Part shown: in pieces, positions 55,216 to 63,889 of the stretch
Position numbering within the stretch: the stretch's first letter is position 1
Layout: every line of letters begins with the position of its first letter
From: Cellulomonas alba
GTDB lineage: Bacteria; Actinomycetota; Actinomycetes; Actinomycetales; Cellulomonadaceae
Direction: 5' to 3'
DNA: 64,000 bases
Assembly: GCF_030362835.1 (NCBI RefSeq)
Contig: NZ_JAUCGQ010000001.1
Location: forward strand, 1,281,461-1,345,460
Position numbers and translations under genes: made by a program
The notes under the pieces: model-generated
What the model saw: the letters and a program-made list of their open reading frames with translations, nothing else
What the model was told of the DNA's origin: nothing
The model's database searches: none

Positions 55216-55262
55216 GTTGCGTGCGGCAACAGATGTGTCGTACAGTCGTTGCATCAGGCAAC
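55216..55262 (+). promoter_or_regulatory. MarR-type double operator overlapping a promoter
   Basis: Two sites of the form GTTGC-N5-GCAAC occur at 55216-55230 and 55248-55262, with centres 32 bp apart. TTGCGT (55217-55222), 18 bp, then TACAGT (55241-55246) form a good vegetative promoter between and under them. A partial site (GCAAGTTGC) lies at 55196-55204. Binding of the MarR protein encoded at 55277 would block this promoter. The regulator assignment is inference from position. Confidence 0.7.
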
Positions 55263-55276
55263 AACTAGGAGCGGCG

Positions 55277-55744
55277 ATGTTCACCACCGGCACGTCCAGC
55301 GAGCAGGCCGTGCTGCGCTCGCTCGAGGCGATCGTCCGGGCGATGCGCGAGGCCGCGTTCCTCGTCTCGCGCGACCTCCCGTGCTCGCGGGGGTCGATCC
55401 CTGCGGTGCGGCTGCTCTCGCTGAACGGCCCGCTCCAGGTCGGCGAGCTCGCCGACCTGCTGCACGTCGACACGTCGGTCGCGTCGCGCCAGGTCGGGCA
55501 GCTCGTCGACGACGGCTACGCCGAGCGGGTCGAGGACCCGCACGACCGTCGGGTCCGGCGGCTGCGGCTCACGCCGGCCGGCGAGGTCCTCGCCGCGCAC
55601 CTGCACGAGGTCGTCGAGCTCCGCATGCAGGAGCTGTTCGCCGACTGGACGCCCGACGAGGTCGACGAGGCCGCGCGCTCGCTCGACCGCGTGGCGCGCT
55701 CGGTCCAGGCGCTCACCCGCGCCGGCGCCCGCCACCCCGCCTGA
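55277..55744 (+). CDS. MarR-family transcriptional regulator
   Basis: A 155-residue winged-helix regulator from ATG 55277. The recognition region reads LQVGELADLLHVDTSVASRQVGQLV and the wing is DDGYAERVEDPHDRRVRRLRLT, the classic DPxDRR wing. It sits 72 bp upstream of an EmrB/QacA-type efflux gene on the same strand. Two inverted-repeat operators overlap its promoter. It probably represses itself and the pump until a toxic ligand binds. Confidence 0.93.
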   Translation: MFTTGTSSEQAVLRSLEAIVRAMREAAFLVSRDLPCSRGSIPAVRLLSLNGPLQVGELADLLHVDTSVASRQVGQLVDDGYAERVEDPHDRRVRRLRLTPAGEVLAAHLHEVVELRMQELFADWTPDEVDEAARSLDRVARSVQALTRAGARHPA

Positions 55745-55816
55745 CCACCCCGCACCACTGCCCGCCGACGCTGCCGGGCCGCACCCACGAGTCCGCACGA
55801 GTCAAGAAGGCACCCC

Positions 55817-57448
55817 ATGACCAGCACCTCCGAGGCCGTCGACCCGGCCACCGTCGCCCCCGTGCCCGAGCCGGCCACCCCGGACCGGCCGGGGGCCGCC
55901 ATGACGCACCGCGAGGTGCTCGAGGCCCTGTCCGGGATCCTCCTCGGCATGTTCGTCTCGATGCTCGCCACGAGCGTCGTCTCGAGCTCGCTGCCGAAGA
56001 TCATCGCCGACCTGCACGGCAAGCAGTCCGCGTTCACCTGGGTGGTCACCGCGACGCTGCTGACCACGACGATCTCGACGCCCGTCTGGGGCAAGCTCGC
56101 CGACCTCGTCAACCGCAAGCTGCTCGTCCAGCTCGCGCTCGTCATCACCGTCGTGTCCTCGGCGCTCGCCGGGCTCTCGCACACGACCGGCATGCTCATC
56201 GGCATGCGCGCCCTGCAGGGCATCGGCGCGGGCGGCCTCACCGCGCTCGGCACGATCCTGCTGGCGGACATCATCAGCCCGCGCGAGCGCGGCCGGTACA
56301 TGGGCTACATGGGCGCCGTCATGGGCATCTCGATGGTCGGCGGACCGCTGCTCGGCGGCTTCCTCACGGACTCCGCGCTCGGCTGGCGCTGGAACTTCTT
56401 CGTCGGCCTGCCGTTCGCGATCGCCGCGATCGTGGTGCTGCAGCGCACGCTGCACCTGCCGCCGCTCACGCGCCGCGTCGTCAAGATCGACTACCTCGGT
56501 GCCGCGCTGATCTCGGTGGGCGTCGCGCTCCTGCTGCTCTGGGTCACGTTCGCCGGCGACAAGTTCGCGTGGGGCTCGTGGCAGACGGCCGCGATGGTCG
56601 GCGGCGCGCTCGTCGTGCTCGCCGTCGCGGTGTGGGTCGAGCACCGCGCGGCCGAGCCGATCATCCCGATGCACCTGTTCAAGAACCGCACGCTCGTCCT
56701 CGCGGTGATCGCGTCGGTCGCGGTCGGCATCGCGATGTTCGGCACCTCGGTGTTCATCGGCCAGTACATGCAGCTCGCGCGAGGCAAGACCCCGACCCAG
56801 TCGGGCCTGCTGACGATCCCGATGATCGCCGGACTGCTCATCGCGTCGACCGTCTCGGGCCGGATCATCACCCGCACCGGGCGCTACAAGACGTTCATGA
56901 TCGCCGGCGCGACGCTGCTGACGATCGGCCTCGGCCTGATGGGCACGATCCACGCGTCGACGAACTTCGTGCTCGTCGCGCTGTACATGGTGATCCTCGG
57001 CTCGGGCGTCGGCATGCTCATGCAGAACCTCGTGCTCGCCGTGCAGAACACGCTCGACGTCAAGGACATCGGCACGGGCTCGGCGACGGTCGCGTTCTTC
57101 CGGACGCTGGGCGGCGCGATCGGCGTCTCGGCGCTCGGAGCGGTGCTGTCCCACCGGTCGGTCCACTTCATCACCGAGGGCCTGACGAAGCTGCACGTGC
57201 AGGCGGCCGGGGTCTCGGGCGGCCAGCTGCCGGACCTCGCGACGCTTCCGGCGCCGATCCGCGGCGTCGTCGAGTGGGCGATGGGCGAGTCGATCGCGGA
57301 CCTGTTCCTGATCGCGACGCCGATCGCGCTCGTCTCGCTCGTGGCGGTGCTCTTCCTCCAGGAGGTGCCGCTCGGGCGCCGGTCCGGCATCCAGCAGGCT
57401 GCGGACGCCGCCAGCACGGTCGACGAGCGCGAGCTCGTCGACGCCTGA
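55817..57448 (+). CDS. Multidrug efflux transporter, DHA2 (EmrB/QacA) family
   Basis: A 543-residue MFS exporter with about 14 helices. Motif A is GKLADLVNRKLLVQLAL, motif C is MGISMVGGPLLGGFLTD, and helix 1 carries the DHA2 word LGMFVSMLATSVVSSSLPKI. ALQGIGAGGLTALGTILLAD lies in helix 4 and the late loop has VQNTLDVKDIGTGSATVAFF. Such pumps expel cationic dyes, antibiotics or detergents with protons. It is co-oriented with the MarR gene, and a second MarR gene converges on its 3' end with a 7-bp gap. Confidence 0.95.
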   Translation: MTSTSEAVDPATVAPVPEPATPDRPGAAMTHREVLEALSGILLGMFVSMLATSVVSSSLPKIIADLHGKQSAFTWVVTATLLTTTISTPVWGKLADLVNRKLLVQLALVITVVSSALAGLSHTTGMLIGMRALQGIGAGGLTALGTILLADIISPRERGRYMGYMGAVMGISMVGGPLLGGFLTDSALGWRWNFFVGLPFAIAAIVVLQRTLHLPPLTRRVVKIDYLGAALISVGVALLLLWVTFAGDKFAWGSWQTAAMVGGALVVLAVAVWVEHRAAEPIIPMHLFKNRTLVLAVIASVAVGIAMFGTSVFIGQYMQLARGKTPTQSGLLTIPMIAGLLIASTVSGRIITRTGRYKTFMIAGATLLTIGLGLMGTIHASTNFVLVALYMVILGSGVGMLMQNLVLAVQNTLDVKDIGTGSATVAFFRTLGGAIGVSALGAVLSHRSVHFITEGLTKLHVQAAGVSGGQLPDLATLPAPIRGVVEWAMGESIADLFLIATPIALVSLVAVLFLQEVPLGRRSGIQQAADAASTVDERELVDA

Positions 57449-57455
57449 CGCGAGG

Positions 57456-57923
57456 TCAGGGCTTCGCGTCGATGCGGTGGAGCTCGGCGACCAGGTCGGC
57501 GTTGAGCCGCGCGAGCTGGTCGGAGAGCTCCGCCACGTCGGCCGCGGGCCACTCGGCGAGCGCGCGGCGCACGAACTCGCGGCGAGCGTCGCGAGCCTCC
57601 TCGAGGCGGCGGTGCCCCTCGTCGGTCAGCTCGAGGAGCTGGCCGCGGTAGTCGTCGGGGTCGGGCCGGCGCGAGACGAGGCCCATCGTCCCGAGGCGGG
57701 CCAGCTGGCGGGACATCGTGCCGCGGCCGACGCCGATCGAGGCGGCCAGGTCGCTCGCGCGCAGCGCAGGACGTGCGGCGATCAGCGCGAGCAACGTGTA
57801 GGCCGACGGCTCGAGGTCGGGGTGGACGCGGCGCGCGAGCGCCGAGGACGAGGCGTGGGCGCGCCGGAGCAGCAGGCCCAGCTCGCGCTCCAGCGCGACG
57901 AACGTCTCATCCACCACGGGCAC
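57456..57923 (-). CDS. MarR-family transcriptional regulator, second
   Basis: A 155-residue winged-helix protein. I choose GTG 57923, although the frame is open upstream and GTG 57917 or 57914 are possible; no strong ribosome site decides. The HTH reads LRASDLAASIGVGRGTMSRQLARL and the wing is GLVSRRPDPDDYRGQLLELTDEG. It converges on the efflux gene, so it may share its control, but its target is not shown by the sequence. Confidence 0.88.
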   Translation of the reverse strand: MPVVDETFVALERELGLLLRRAHASSSALARRVHPDLEPSAYTLLALIAARPALRASDLAASIGVGRGTMSRQLARLGTMGLVSRRPDPDDYRGQLLELTDEGHRRLEEARDARREFVRRALAEWPAADVAELSDQLARLNADLVAELHRIDAKP

Positions 57924-58008
57924 ATCTTGACCGATCCGGAGACCCCCGGAATCACCCGTGGCGGGCACCCCCACACCCGGATGGGTGCCAGCACCCGGGA
58001 CAGATCGG

Positions 58009-58794
58009 TCAGAGGCCCCAAGTCGCCCGACGCCGCGCCACCTGCGCGATCGCCTTGGCGCGGTCACCCCCCAGCCGCGGCGGCAGCAGCCGGAACAGCG
58101 CGGGGACGTCGTGCCGCTGGACGACGAGCGCGTCCTCGGAGCGGACCGGCCCGCGGAGCTCCAGCTCGCCGTGCACGACGATCACCGCACGCACGCTCGC
58201 GCCCGCGCACGCCGCGGCCAGCAGCATGCCCTGGACGCGCTCGGCCTCGAGGCGCGCGTCGCGCAAGTACGTGGCGGGCAGGCCGTCGACGGACATCGCG
58301 CGGCCCTCGACGACGACGTGCTGGCCGGCGTGGAACCGCTCGGTGACGGTGTAGATGCCGGCCGGGCCGATGAGCAGGTGCGCGACCCGGTTGCCCTGAC
58401 GGCCGAGCGGCACGCCGTGCAGCACGTGCCAGTCCTCGTCCGTCAGCCGGTCGAGCCGCGCGCGGACCGTGCTGCCGCGCTCGCGGCGCAGCGCGAGCTC
58501 GTCCGGGCCCTCGTCGGGCGCCCCGAGCCAGCCGCGCAGCGCGGCCTCGTCCTCCTGGGACAGCGCGGCACCGGGCCCGGGCACCGGAAGCACGAGCTCG
58601 GTGACGTCGTTGCGGAGGAACTCCTGCGCGGCCTTGCGCAGGCTCCCCTCGAGCTCGGGGTCCTCGACGACGACCTCGCCGGACTGCAGGTCGACCGAGC
58701 CGACGCGCGCCCCGGTCCCTTGCGTGACGAAGAGGCGGTCGGCGCCGTAGCGCCGCCAGCGACGAACAGTCAGGACCTCCTCCACGTGAGGCAT
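58009..58794 (-). CDS. Protein with nuclease-related (NERD)-like domain
   Basis: A 261-residue cytoplasmic protein from ATG 58794 (GTG 58803 is the alternative; neither has a clear ribosome site). Residues about 110-240 resemble the NERD domain: DWHVLHGVPLGRQGNRVAHL, then LIGPAGIYTVTERFHAGQ, VEGRAMSVDGLPATYLRDA and AVIVVHGEL. NERD domains share the restriction-endonuclease-like core but usually lack proven activity. The N-terminal 100 residues have a beta-rich start (GADRLFVTQGTGARVGSVDL). The function is unknown. Confidence 0.75.
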   Translation of the reverse strand: MPHVEEVLTVRRWRRYGADRLFVTQGTGARVGSVDLQSGEVVVEDPELEGSLRKAAQEFLRNDVTELVLPVPGPGAALSQEDEAALRGWLGAPDEGPDELALRRERGSTVRARLDRLTDEDWHVLHGVPLGRQGNRVAHLLIGPAGIYTVTERFHAGQHVVVEGRAMSVDGLPATYLRDARLEAERVQGMLLAAACAGASVRAVIVVHGELELRGPVRSEDALVVQRHDVPALFRLLPPRLGGDRAKAIAQVARRRATWGL

Positions 58795-58886
58795 TATCGG
58801 CACCGCGGCGCGGTGACTTCAGCGGTGTCGACCATCCGGACGCGTCCCGCCGGGGCGGGTTCACCCCGGCGGGACCGAACTCCTGG

Positions 58887-59303
58887 TCAGGCGCCCGCAG
58901 ATCCCTCGTCAGGCTCGAACGACAGGCTGACCGAGTTCATGCAGTAGCGGTCGCCGGTCGGCGTCTGGGGCGCGTCGTCGAAGACGTGACCCAGGTGGGA
59001 CCCGCAGCGCGCGCACCGGACCTCGGTGCGCACCATGCCCAGGGTCCGGTCGGTCAGGAGCTCGACGCGGTCGCCCGCGAGCGGCGAGAAGAAGCTCGGC
59101 CACCCGCAGTGCGAGTCGAACTTGGTGTCCGAGCGGAACAGCTCGTTGCCGCACGCGCGACAGCGGTAGACGCCGACGCGCTTCTCGTCCAGCAGCGCAC
59201 CCGTCCACGGCCGCTCCGTGCCGGCCTTCCGGAGCACGGCGAACTCGCGCGGCTCCAGCTCGAGCGCCCACTGCTCGTCGGACTTCGTCACCTCGTAGGC
59301 CAT
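58887..59303 (-). CDS. msrB: Peptide-methionine (R)-S-oxide reductase
   Basis: MsrB repairs methionine-R-sulphoxide in proteins, using thioredoxin or mycoredoxin. I use ATG 59303 with GGAGGG four bases upstream, giving 138 residues. Two zinc CxxC pairs are present (YRCRACGNEL and VRCARCGSHLGHV). The catalytic Cys121 lies in DRYCMNSVSL, and GWPSFFSPL is conserved. It is divergent from the GGDEF-EAL gene. Confidence 0.96.
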   Translation of the reverse strand: MAYEVTKSDEQWALELEPREFAVLRKAGTERPWTGALLDEKRVGVYRCRACGNELFRSDTKFDSHCGWPSFFSPLAGDRVELLTDRTLGMVRTEVRCARCGSHLGHVFDDAPQTPTGDRYCMNSVSLSFEPDEGSAGA

Positions 59304-59519
59304 GAGGCCCTCCTTCGTCTCGATGCGTGCCGCGGGGACGGGCGACGGCCCGCGCGCCCGGGGCACGGCGACCGTTCCAACACTCGACACGTCCGACCCG
59401 TTCCCGACGCGCCGGGCGTCGCTCTGACCTGGAATGTCGCTTGCGCAGGGGTCGGCGTCCTACCCTCGATCCGCACGCGCCGCACGGCACGTCGCCTCGA
59501 CAGCACCGCCGAGCACCCC

Positions 59520-61811
59520 GTGAGGACCCGCGTGCCAGCAGCCCGCAGCCGCCGCCGGTGGTCCCCGACGCGCTACTTCGTCGTGGTCAGCGTCGTCGCG
59601 ATGCTCGCGCTCGGGGCCGCCCTCATCTGGGTCGCGTCGAGCGTCATGGGGCAGCAGTCGCTGCGCGACGGCACGTCGTCGGCGACGTCCGTGCAGTCGT
59701 TCGCGGTCGGCCCGCTGCCCGCCGAGGCGTTCGGCACCGAGGTCCTCACGCCCGAGCAGACCGACGCGGTGCGCGACTCGACGTCGCGGTTCTCGTCGCG
59801 CCTCGTCGACCTGCGCCTCTGGAACACCGACGGCCTGCTCATGTACTCGGGCAACGACGACGCGACGACGGGCTTCCCGGACGGAGCGCGGTTCGACGCG
59901 GTCAAGCGCACGGGCGAGCCCGAGGCGCGCGTGATCACCGACGTGCGCGGCGTGAAGAGCCCGCAGTCGGGGGCGCGCGGCACGCAGCGCGAGGTGCTCG
60001 ACGTCTACGTTCCGGTGCGGGTGCGCGACACCGCCGGTGCGCAGCCCGACAGCGGCCTCGGGCCCGACACGGTGATCGGCGTGGCCGAGGTGATGCTCGA
60101 CCACGAGGAGTCGGCGAACGCGCTGCAGCACGCGGTCCGCACGGTCGCGCTCGTCGTGGGCGGCGGGCTGCTGCTGCTCTGGCTCCTGCTGTTCCGCGCG
60201 GTGCGCACGACGTCGAACCGCCTGCAGGCCACCGCGATGGAGAACGCGCGGCTCGCGCTGCTCGACTCGCTGACGGGCCTGCCGAACCGCCGGCTGCTCA
60301 ACGACCGGATGCGGCACGCGATCGAGGAGGCCGAGGCCGACGGCACGAGCGTCGGTCTCGTGCTGCTCGACATCGACCGGTTCAAGGACATCAACGACTC
60401 GCTCGGCCACGACCGCGGCGACGAGCTGCTCGAGCAGGTCGCCGCACGGCTGCGGAGCGCGCTGCGCGAGGACGACATCGTGGCCCGCCTCGGCGGCGAC
60501 GAGTTCGCGATCCTGCTGCCCGACGTGCGGACGGTGCAGAACGCCGCGCGGCTCGCCGAGCGGGTGCGCACGCTGTTCGTGCCGCCGTTCACGCTCGGCG
60601 AGATGCCGCTGCACGTCGACACGTCGATCGGCGTCGCGTGCCTGCCGGACCACGCGTCCGACGCGTCGTCGCTCATGCGGATGGCCGACGTCGCCATGTA
60701 CGCCGCGAAGCACCACCGCACGGGCATCGCGGTGTACTCGGCCGACGAGGACGACTCGTCGCCGTCGCGCCTCGTGCTGCTCGGCGACCTGCACCGGGCG
60801 CTCGACCTCGGGCCCGACGAGCCGCCGCAGCTCGCGCTGCACTACCAGCCGAAGATCGACCTCGAGACGGGCCGGACCGTCGGCCACGAGGCGCTCATGC
60901 GCTGGAACCACCCCACGCGCGGCATGCTCATGCCCGGCACGTTCATCACGCTCGCCGAGCAGTCGGGTCTCATCCACGACGTCACGAAGTTCGCGCTGCG
61001 CGAGTGCGTCGGGCAGCTCGCGCGGTGGCGCGAGCAGGGCAGCGCGGCTCCCGTGGCCGTCAACCTCTCGGCGCACGACGTCGCGACCGCCACCGTGGTG
61101 GACGTGATCGAGGAGCTGCTCGCGCAGCACGGCGTCCCGGCGGAGCTGCTCGAGGTCGAGATCACCGAGACCGCGCTCGTGGCGGACCGCTCCCGCGTCG
61201 TGCCCGTGCTCGAGCGGCTCGGCGAGCTCGGCGTGCGCGTCGCGATCGACGACTTCGGCATCGGCAACACGTCGATCTCCCAGCTGCGTGACCTGCCGGT
61301 CGACGCGCTGAAGATCGACCGGCTGTTCGTCGCCGACCTCGCCGAGGGCGGCCGCGACAGCTCCGAGGTCGTCGTCCAGGCCATGGTCGACCTCGCGCAC
61401 TCGTTCGAGCTCCGCGTGATCGCCGAGGGCGTCGAGGACCGGCCGACGGCCGACATCCTGCGCCGGCTCGGCGTCGACGAGGCGCAGGGCTTCCTGTACG
61501 CCGCGGCGCTGCCGGCCGACGAGGTGCGGCCGACGCGCAACGTCCCGCAGCCGCGTCGCGGCTCCCCGGCCCGGCGCTCGACCGGCGCGACCGCGGTCGC
61601 CGTCGCCCCCGCGGTCGGCACCGATCTCGCCGTCGAGCTGGACGAACCGGACCACGGACCGGATTCACCCGCCGACCCGCTGCGCGCACCGGCGGACGGC
61701 CCGCCGGCCGCCACGAACGGGAAGCCGCAGGTCAGGCGGGCCGACGACCGCGGCCGCCGGTCTGCACCCGGCCCGGCGCGTCGCCGCCGGAGCGACCCAC
61801 CGCAAGGCTGA
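59520..61811 (+). CDS. Membrane GGDEF-EAL protein (c-di-GMP synthesis and breakdown)
   Basis: A 763-residue protein from GTG 59520. An N-terminal helix (about residues 19-42), an extracytoplasmic sensor region (to about 205) and a second helix (about 206-228) precede a GGDEF domain with intact GGDEF at 325-329. An inhibitory RxxD site (REDD) lies five residues earlier. The EAL domain starts near 430 with intact EAL at 457-459, VNLSAHDV, ITETAL, IDDFGIGNTSIS, KIDRLF and AEGVE. Both activities could therefore work. The C-terminal about 105 residues are a low-complexity basic/Pro tail. It is followed by the TasA/SipW-like genes, and c-di-GMP often controls surface structures. Confidence 0.95.
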   Translation: MRTRVPAARSRRRWSPTRYFVVVSVVAMLALGAALIWVASSVMGQQSLRDGTSSATSVQSFAVGPLPAEAFGTEVLTPEQTDAVRDSTSRFSSRLVDLRLWNTDGLLMYSGNDDATTGFPDGARFDAVKRTGEPEARVITDVRGVKSPQSGARGTQREVLDVYVPVRVRDTAGAQPDSGLGPDTVIGVAEVMLDHEESANALQHAVRTVALVVGGGLLLLWLLLFRAVRTTSNRLQATAMENARLALLDSLTGLPNRRLLNDRMRHAIEEAEADGTSVGLVLLDIDRFKDINDSLGHDRGDELLEQVAARLRSALREDDIVARLGGDEFAILLPDVRTVQNAARLAERVRTLFVPPFTLGEMPLHVDTSIGVACLPDHASDASSLMRMADVAMYAAKHHRTGIAVYSADEDDSSPSRLVLLGDLHRALDLGPDEPPQLALHYQPKIDLETGRTVGHEALMRWNHPTRGMLMPGTFITLAEQSGLIHDVTKFALRECVGQLARWREQGSAAPVAVNLSAHDVATATVVDVIEELLAQHGVPAELLEVEITETALVADRSRVVPVLERLGELGVRVAIDDFGIGNTSISQLRDLPVDALKIDRLFVADLAEGGRDSSEVVVQAMVDLAHSFELRVIAEGVEDRPTADILRRLGVDEAQGFLYAAALPADEVRPTRNVPQPRRGSPARRSTGATAVAVAPAVGTDLAVELDEPDHGPDSPADPLRAPADGPPAATNGKPQVRRADDRGRRSAPGPARRRRSDPPQG

Positions 61812-61907
61812 TCCGGTGCACACTCTTCAGGTCGCACCGCTTCGTGCCGATTCACGACGTCATGCCGGGGTCTCTCGGCTCGAGAGCCACCCGGAGGAGG
61901 CAGCACC

Positions 61908-62660
61908 GTGATGGACGACCTGCTGCAGGAGATGATCGACCCGACCCCCGAGCCGGGTGACCGGCCGCGGCGGCGCCGACTGATCGCGACCATCGCGATC
62001 GTGGGCCTGGCGATCGTCGGCATCACGTCGCTCACCACGGGCGCGCTCTTCACCGACCGCGAGCAGACCGACGACGGCTTCAAGACCGGCACGGTCGACC
62101 TGACGACTGGCCAGCTGAAATTCACGACCACGGCGGGCAACATGCTGCCGGGCGACACCACGTACTCGGCGATCGACGTGAAGAACGCGGGCAGCCTCAA
62201 CCTCCGCTACGCGGTCGAGTACAGCGCGTCCAACGACCCGGCGGCCGCGGGCATCGACACCGGCGTCGAGATGTCGGGCACGACCGGCCTGCCGGACGAC
62301 GCCGGCACGGGCACCGAGATCGGCGGCGACCTCACCGACGTGCTGCACCTGTCGGTGTACGCCGTGGGGAGCCAGAGCGACTGCGCCGCGCCCGCCGCCA
62401 GCGACCGCATCTACCCCGCCGACACCAGCGCGGCCCCGGCCCTCACGGCCGGCTCGGGCAACCCGCTGGTCGGCAACAAGTCCGAGGGCCAGGACGCCAA
62501 GGCCGGGGCGATCGCCGCCGACCGCGTGCTCGGTGCGGGCGACGCCGAGGTGCTGTGCTTCGTCACCACCATGGACATCGACGCCGGCAACAAGTACCAG
62601 GACAGCGGCGCCCACCTGACGCTCGACTTCTACGCCGAGCAGACGGCCAACAACAGCTGA
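61908..62660 (+). CDS. TasA/camelysin-like secreted protein with SipW-type signal
   Basis: A 250-residue protein. GTG 61908 and ATG 61911 both follow GGAGGAGG. A charged leader ends RPRRRRL, then a hydrophobic segment IATIAIVGLAIVGITSLTTGA, then ALFTDREQT, the SipW-dependent signal pattern of TasA/camelysin proteins. The mature part has GTVDLTTG, the beta-rich PGDTTYSAIDVKNAGSLNLR and a late C-terminal strand (AHLTLDFYAEQTANN), as in the TasA/CalY fold that makes extracellular fibres or protease-like surface protein in bacilli. The signal peptidase gene follows 4 bp later. A surface or matrix role is inferred. Confidence 0.85.
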   Translation: MMDDLLQEMIDPTPEPGDRPRRRRLIATIAIVGLAIVGITSLTTGALFTDREQTDDGFKTGTVDLTTGQLKFTTTAGNMLPGDTTYSAIDVKNAGSLNLRYAVEYSASNDPAAAGIDTGVEMSGTTGLPDDAGTGTEIGGDLTDVLHLSVYAVGSQSDCAAPAASDRIYPADTSAAPALTAGSGNPLVGNKSEGQDAKAGAIAADRVLGAGDAEVLCFVTTMDIDAGNKYQDSGAHLTLDFYAEQTANNS

Positions 62661-62664
62661 TCGG

Positions 62665-63417
62665 ATGACCACAGCCCCCGGCCACTCGGAGCCCTTCGTC
62701 GAACGACGAGCACCCCGGGCGACCGTCGACCCGCGTGCGCGCCGTGCCGGCAGGCCGGCGCGCACGCCCGTGCCGCCGCGGCCGTGGTGGCGGCGGGCCG
62801 TCTCGGCGGCGCTCTGGACCGTCGTCGCCGTGGGAGCGCTCGCGTACGGGATCTCGCTCGCCGTGCCGCTGTGGTTCCAGGTGCACGACGAGCGGCTGCT
62901 GGTCGTGACGTCGGGCTCGATGGCGCCGTACTTCGACGCGGGTGACGCGGTCGTCATGCACTCGGTCGACGACGCGTCCGACCTCAAGGAGGGGCAGGTC
63001 GTCTCGTTCTGGCCAGTGGGCTCGAGCCGGCTCGTGACGCACCGCATCGTGCACCTCGTGAAGCTGCCCGTCATGCACGCGGACGGCACCGGCAAGAGCG
63101 TGCCGACCCTCGACGCCGCGGGTCGGCCGAAGCTCAACCCGTACATCATCACCAAGGGCGACGCGAACTCGTCGACCGACCCGGACGCGACGCCCGTCAC
63201 GCGCGTGCGCGGCGTGGTGCTCGACGTGCACCACCGCTGGGGATTCGTGCTCGACTGGGCGAGCTCGCCGGGCGGACGTGCGGTGATGCTCGTGCCGCCG
63301 CTGGTCGCGCTCGCAGCGCTCGAGCTGATGGCGCTCGCGTCCGACCGTCGCCGGCGGCGCGCCAAGCCGACGGCGCGCCCGGAGGACCGGAGCATCGATG
63401 CGTACCTGCTCGGATGA
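62665..63417 (+). CDS. SipW-type (ER-type) signal peptidase I
   Basis: A 250-residue signal peptidase. It has one membrane helix (about residues 48-72), the nucleophile Ser85 in TSGSMAPYFDAGD and His126 in LVTHRIVHL replacing the usual Lys base, with Asp166 in TKGDANSS, as in SipW and archaeal/ER enzymes. A C-terminal membrane helix (about residues 210-230) follows. The N-terminal about 40 residues are Arg/Pro-rich. It lies 4 bp after the TasA-like gene and presumably cleaves it and the short relative downstream. Confidence 0.93.
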   Translation: MTTAPGHSEPFVERRAPRATVDPRARRAGRPARTPVPPRPWWRRAVSAALWTVVAVGALAYGISLAVPLWFQVHDERLLVVTSGSMAPYFDAGDAVVMHSVDDASDLKEGQVVSFWPVGSSRLVTHRIVHLVKLPVMHADGTGKSVPTLDAAGRPKLNPYIITKGDANSSTDPDATPVTRVRGVVLDVHHRWGFVLDWASSPGGRAVMLVPPLVALAALELMALASDRRRRRAKPTARPEDRSIDAYLLG

Positions 63418-63454
63418 GCAGTGGCCGAAGGACCGGCCCGCGTACGCTCGCGCC

Positions 63455-63889
63455 ATGACGTCGGGAGCCGGTGCGGCGCGCACCGAGCGGGCCACGTGGG
63501 TCCGGCTCGGCGCCGCCCTGCTGATCGGCGTCGCCGCGCTCGTCGTCCCGGCCGTCGTGCCGCACCCCGGGCACACCGGGGCGGTCTACACCGACCGCGA
63601 GCAGACCTCGGCCGACTTCCATGCCGGTCCGACCGACGCCCCGACGGACGCCGCCACCGACACCCCGACCGACGCGCCCTCGACCGCGCCGACGGACGGC
63701 GCGACGACCGCGCCGGCGAGCCTCGCGAACCTGGCCGGGCTCGCCGCCCAGGGTGACGCACGCGGCCAGGGGCACGGAGCCGGGCACGGAGCCGGGCACG
63801 GTGCCGCGCACGGGTCCGCCGGGCACGCGTCCGAGGGGCGCGTGCCCGGCGGGCAGCCGTCAGGCGCGCACGCCGCGAGCGACCAGTAG
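63455..63889 (+). CDS. Short secreted protein, truncated TasA-like start with Thr/Asp and Gly/His tail
   Basis: A 144-residue protein from ATG 63455 (GTG 63421 is possible). A hydrophobic helix ends AVVPHPGHTG, followed by AVYTDREQTSADFHAG. This repeats the signal-junction word of the TasA-like protein (ALFTDREQTDDGFKTG). The rest is low-complexity: PTDAATDTPTDAPSTAPTDG, then an Ala/Gly/His tail with GHGAGHGAGHGAAHG. So the SipW-type signal region is kept but the beta-sandwich domain is gone. It overlaps the convergent right-edge gene by 30 bp. It could be a second substrate of the adjacent SipW, a wall linker or a metal binder. Confidence 0.72.
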   Translation: MTSGAGAARTERATWVRLGAALLIGVAALVVPAVVPHPGHTGAVYTDREQTSADFHAGPTDAPTDAATDTPTDAPSTAPTDGATTAPASLANLAGLAAQGDARGQGHGAGHGAGHGAAHGSAGHASEGRVPGGQPSGAHAASDQ

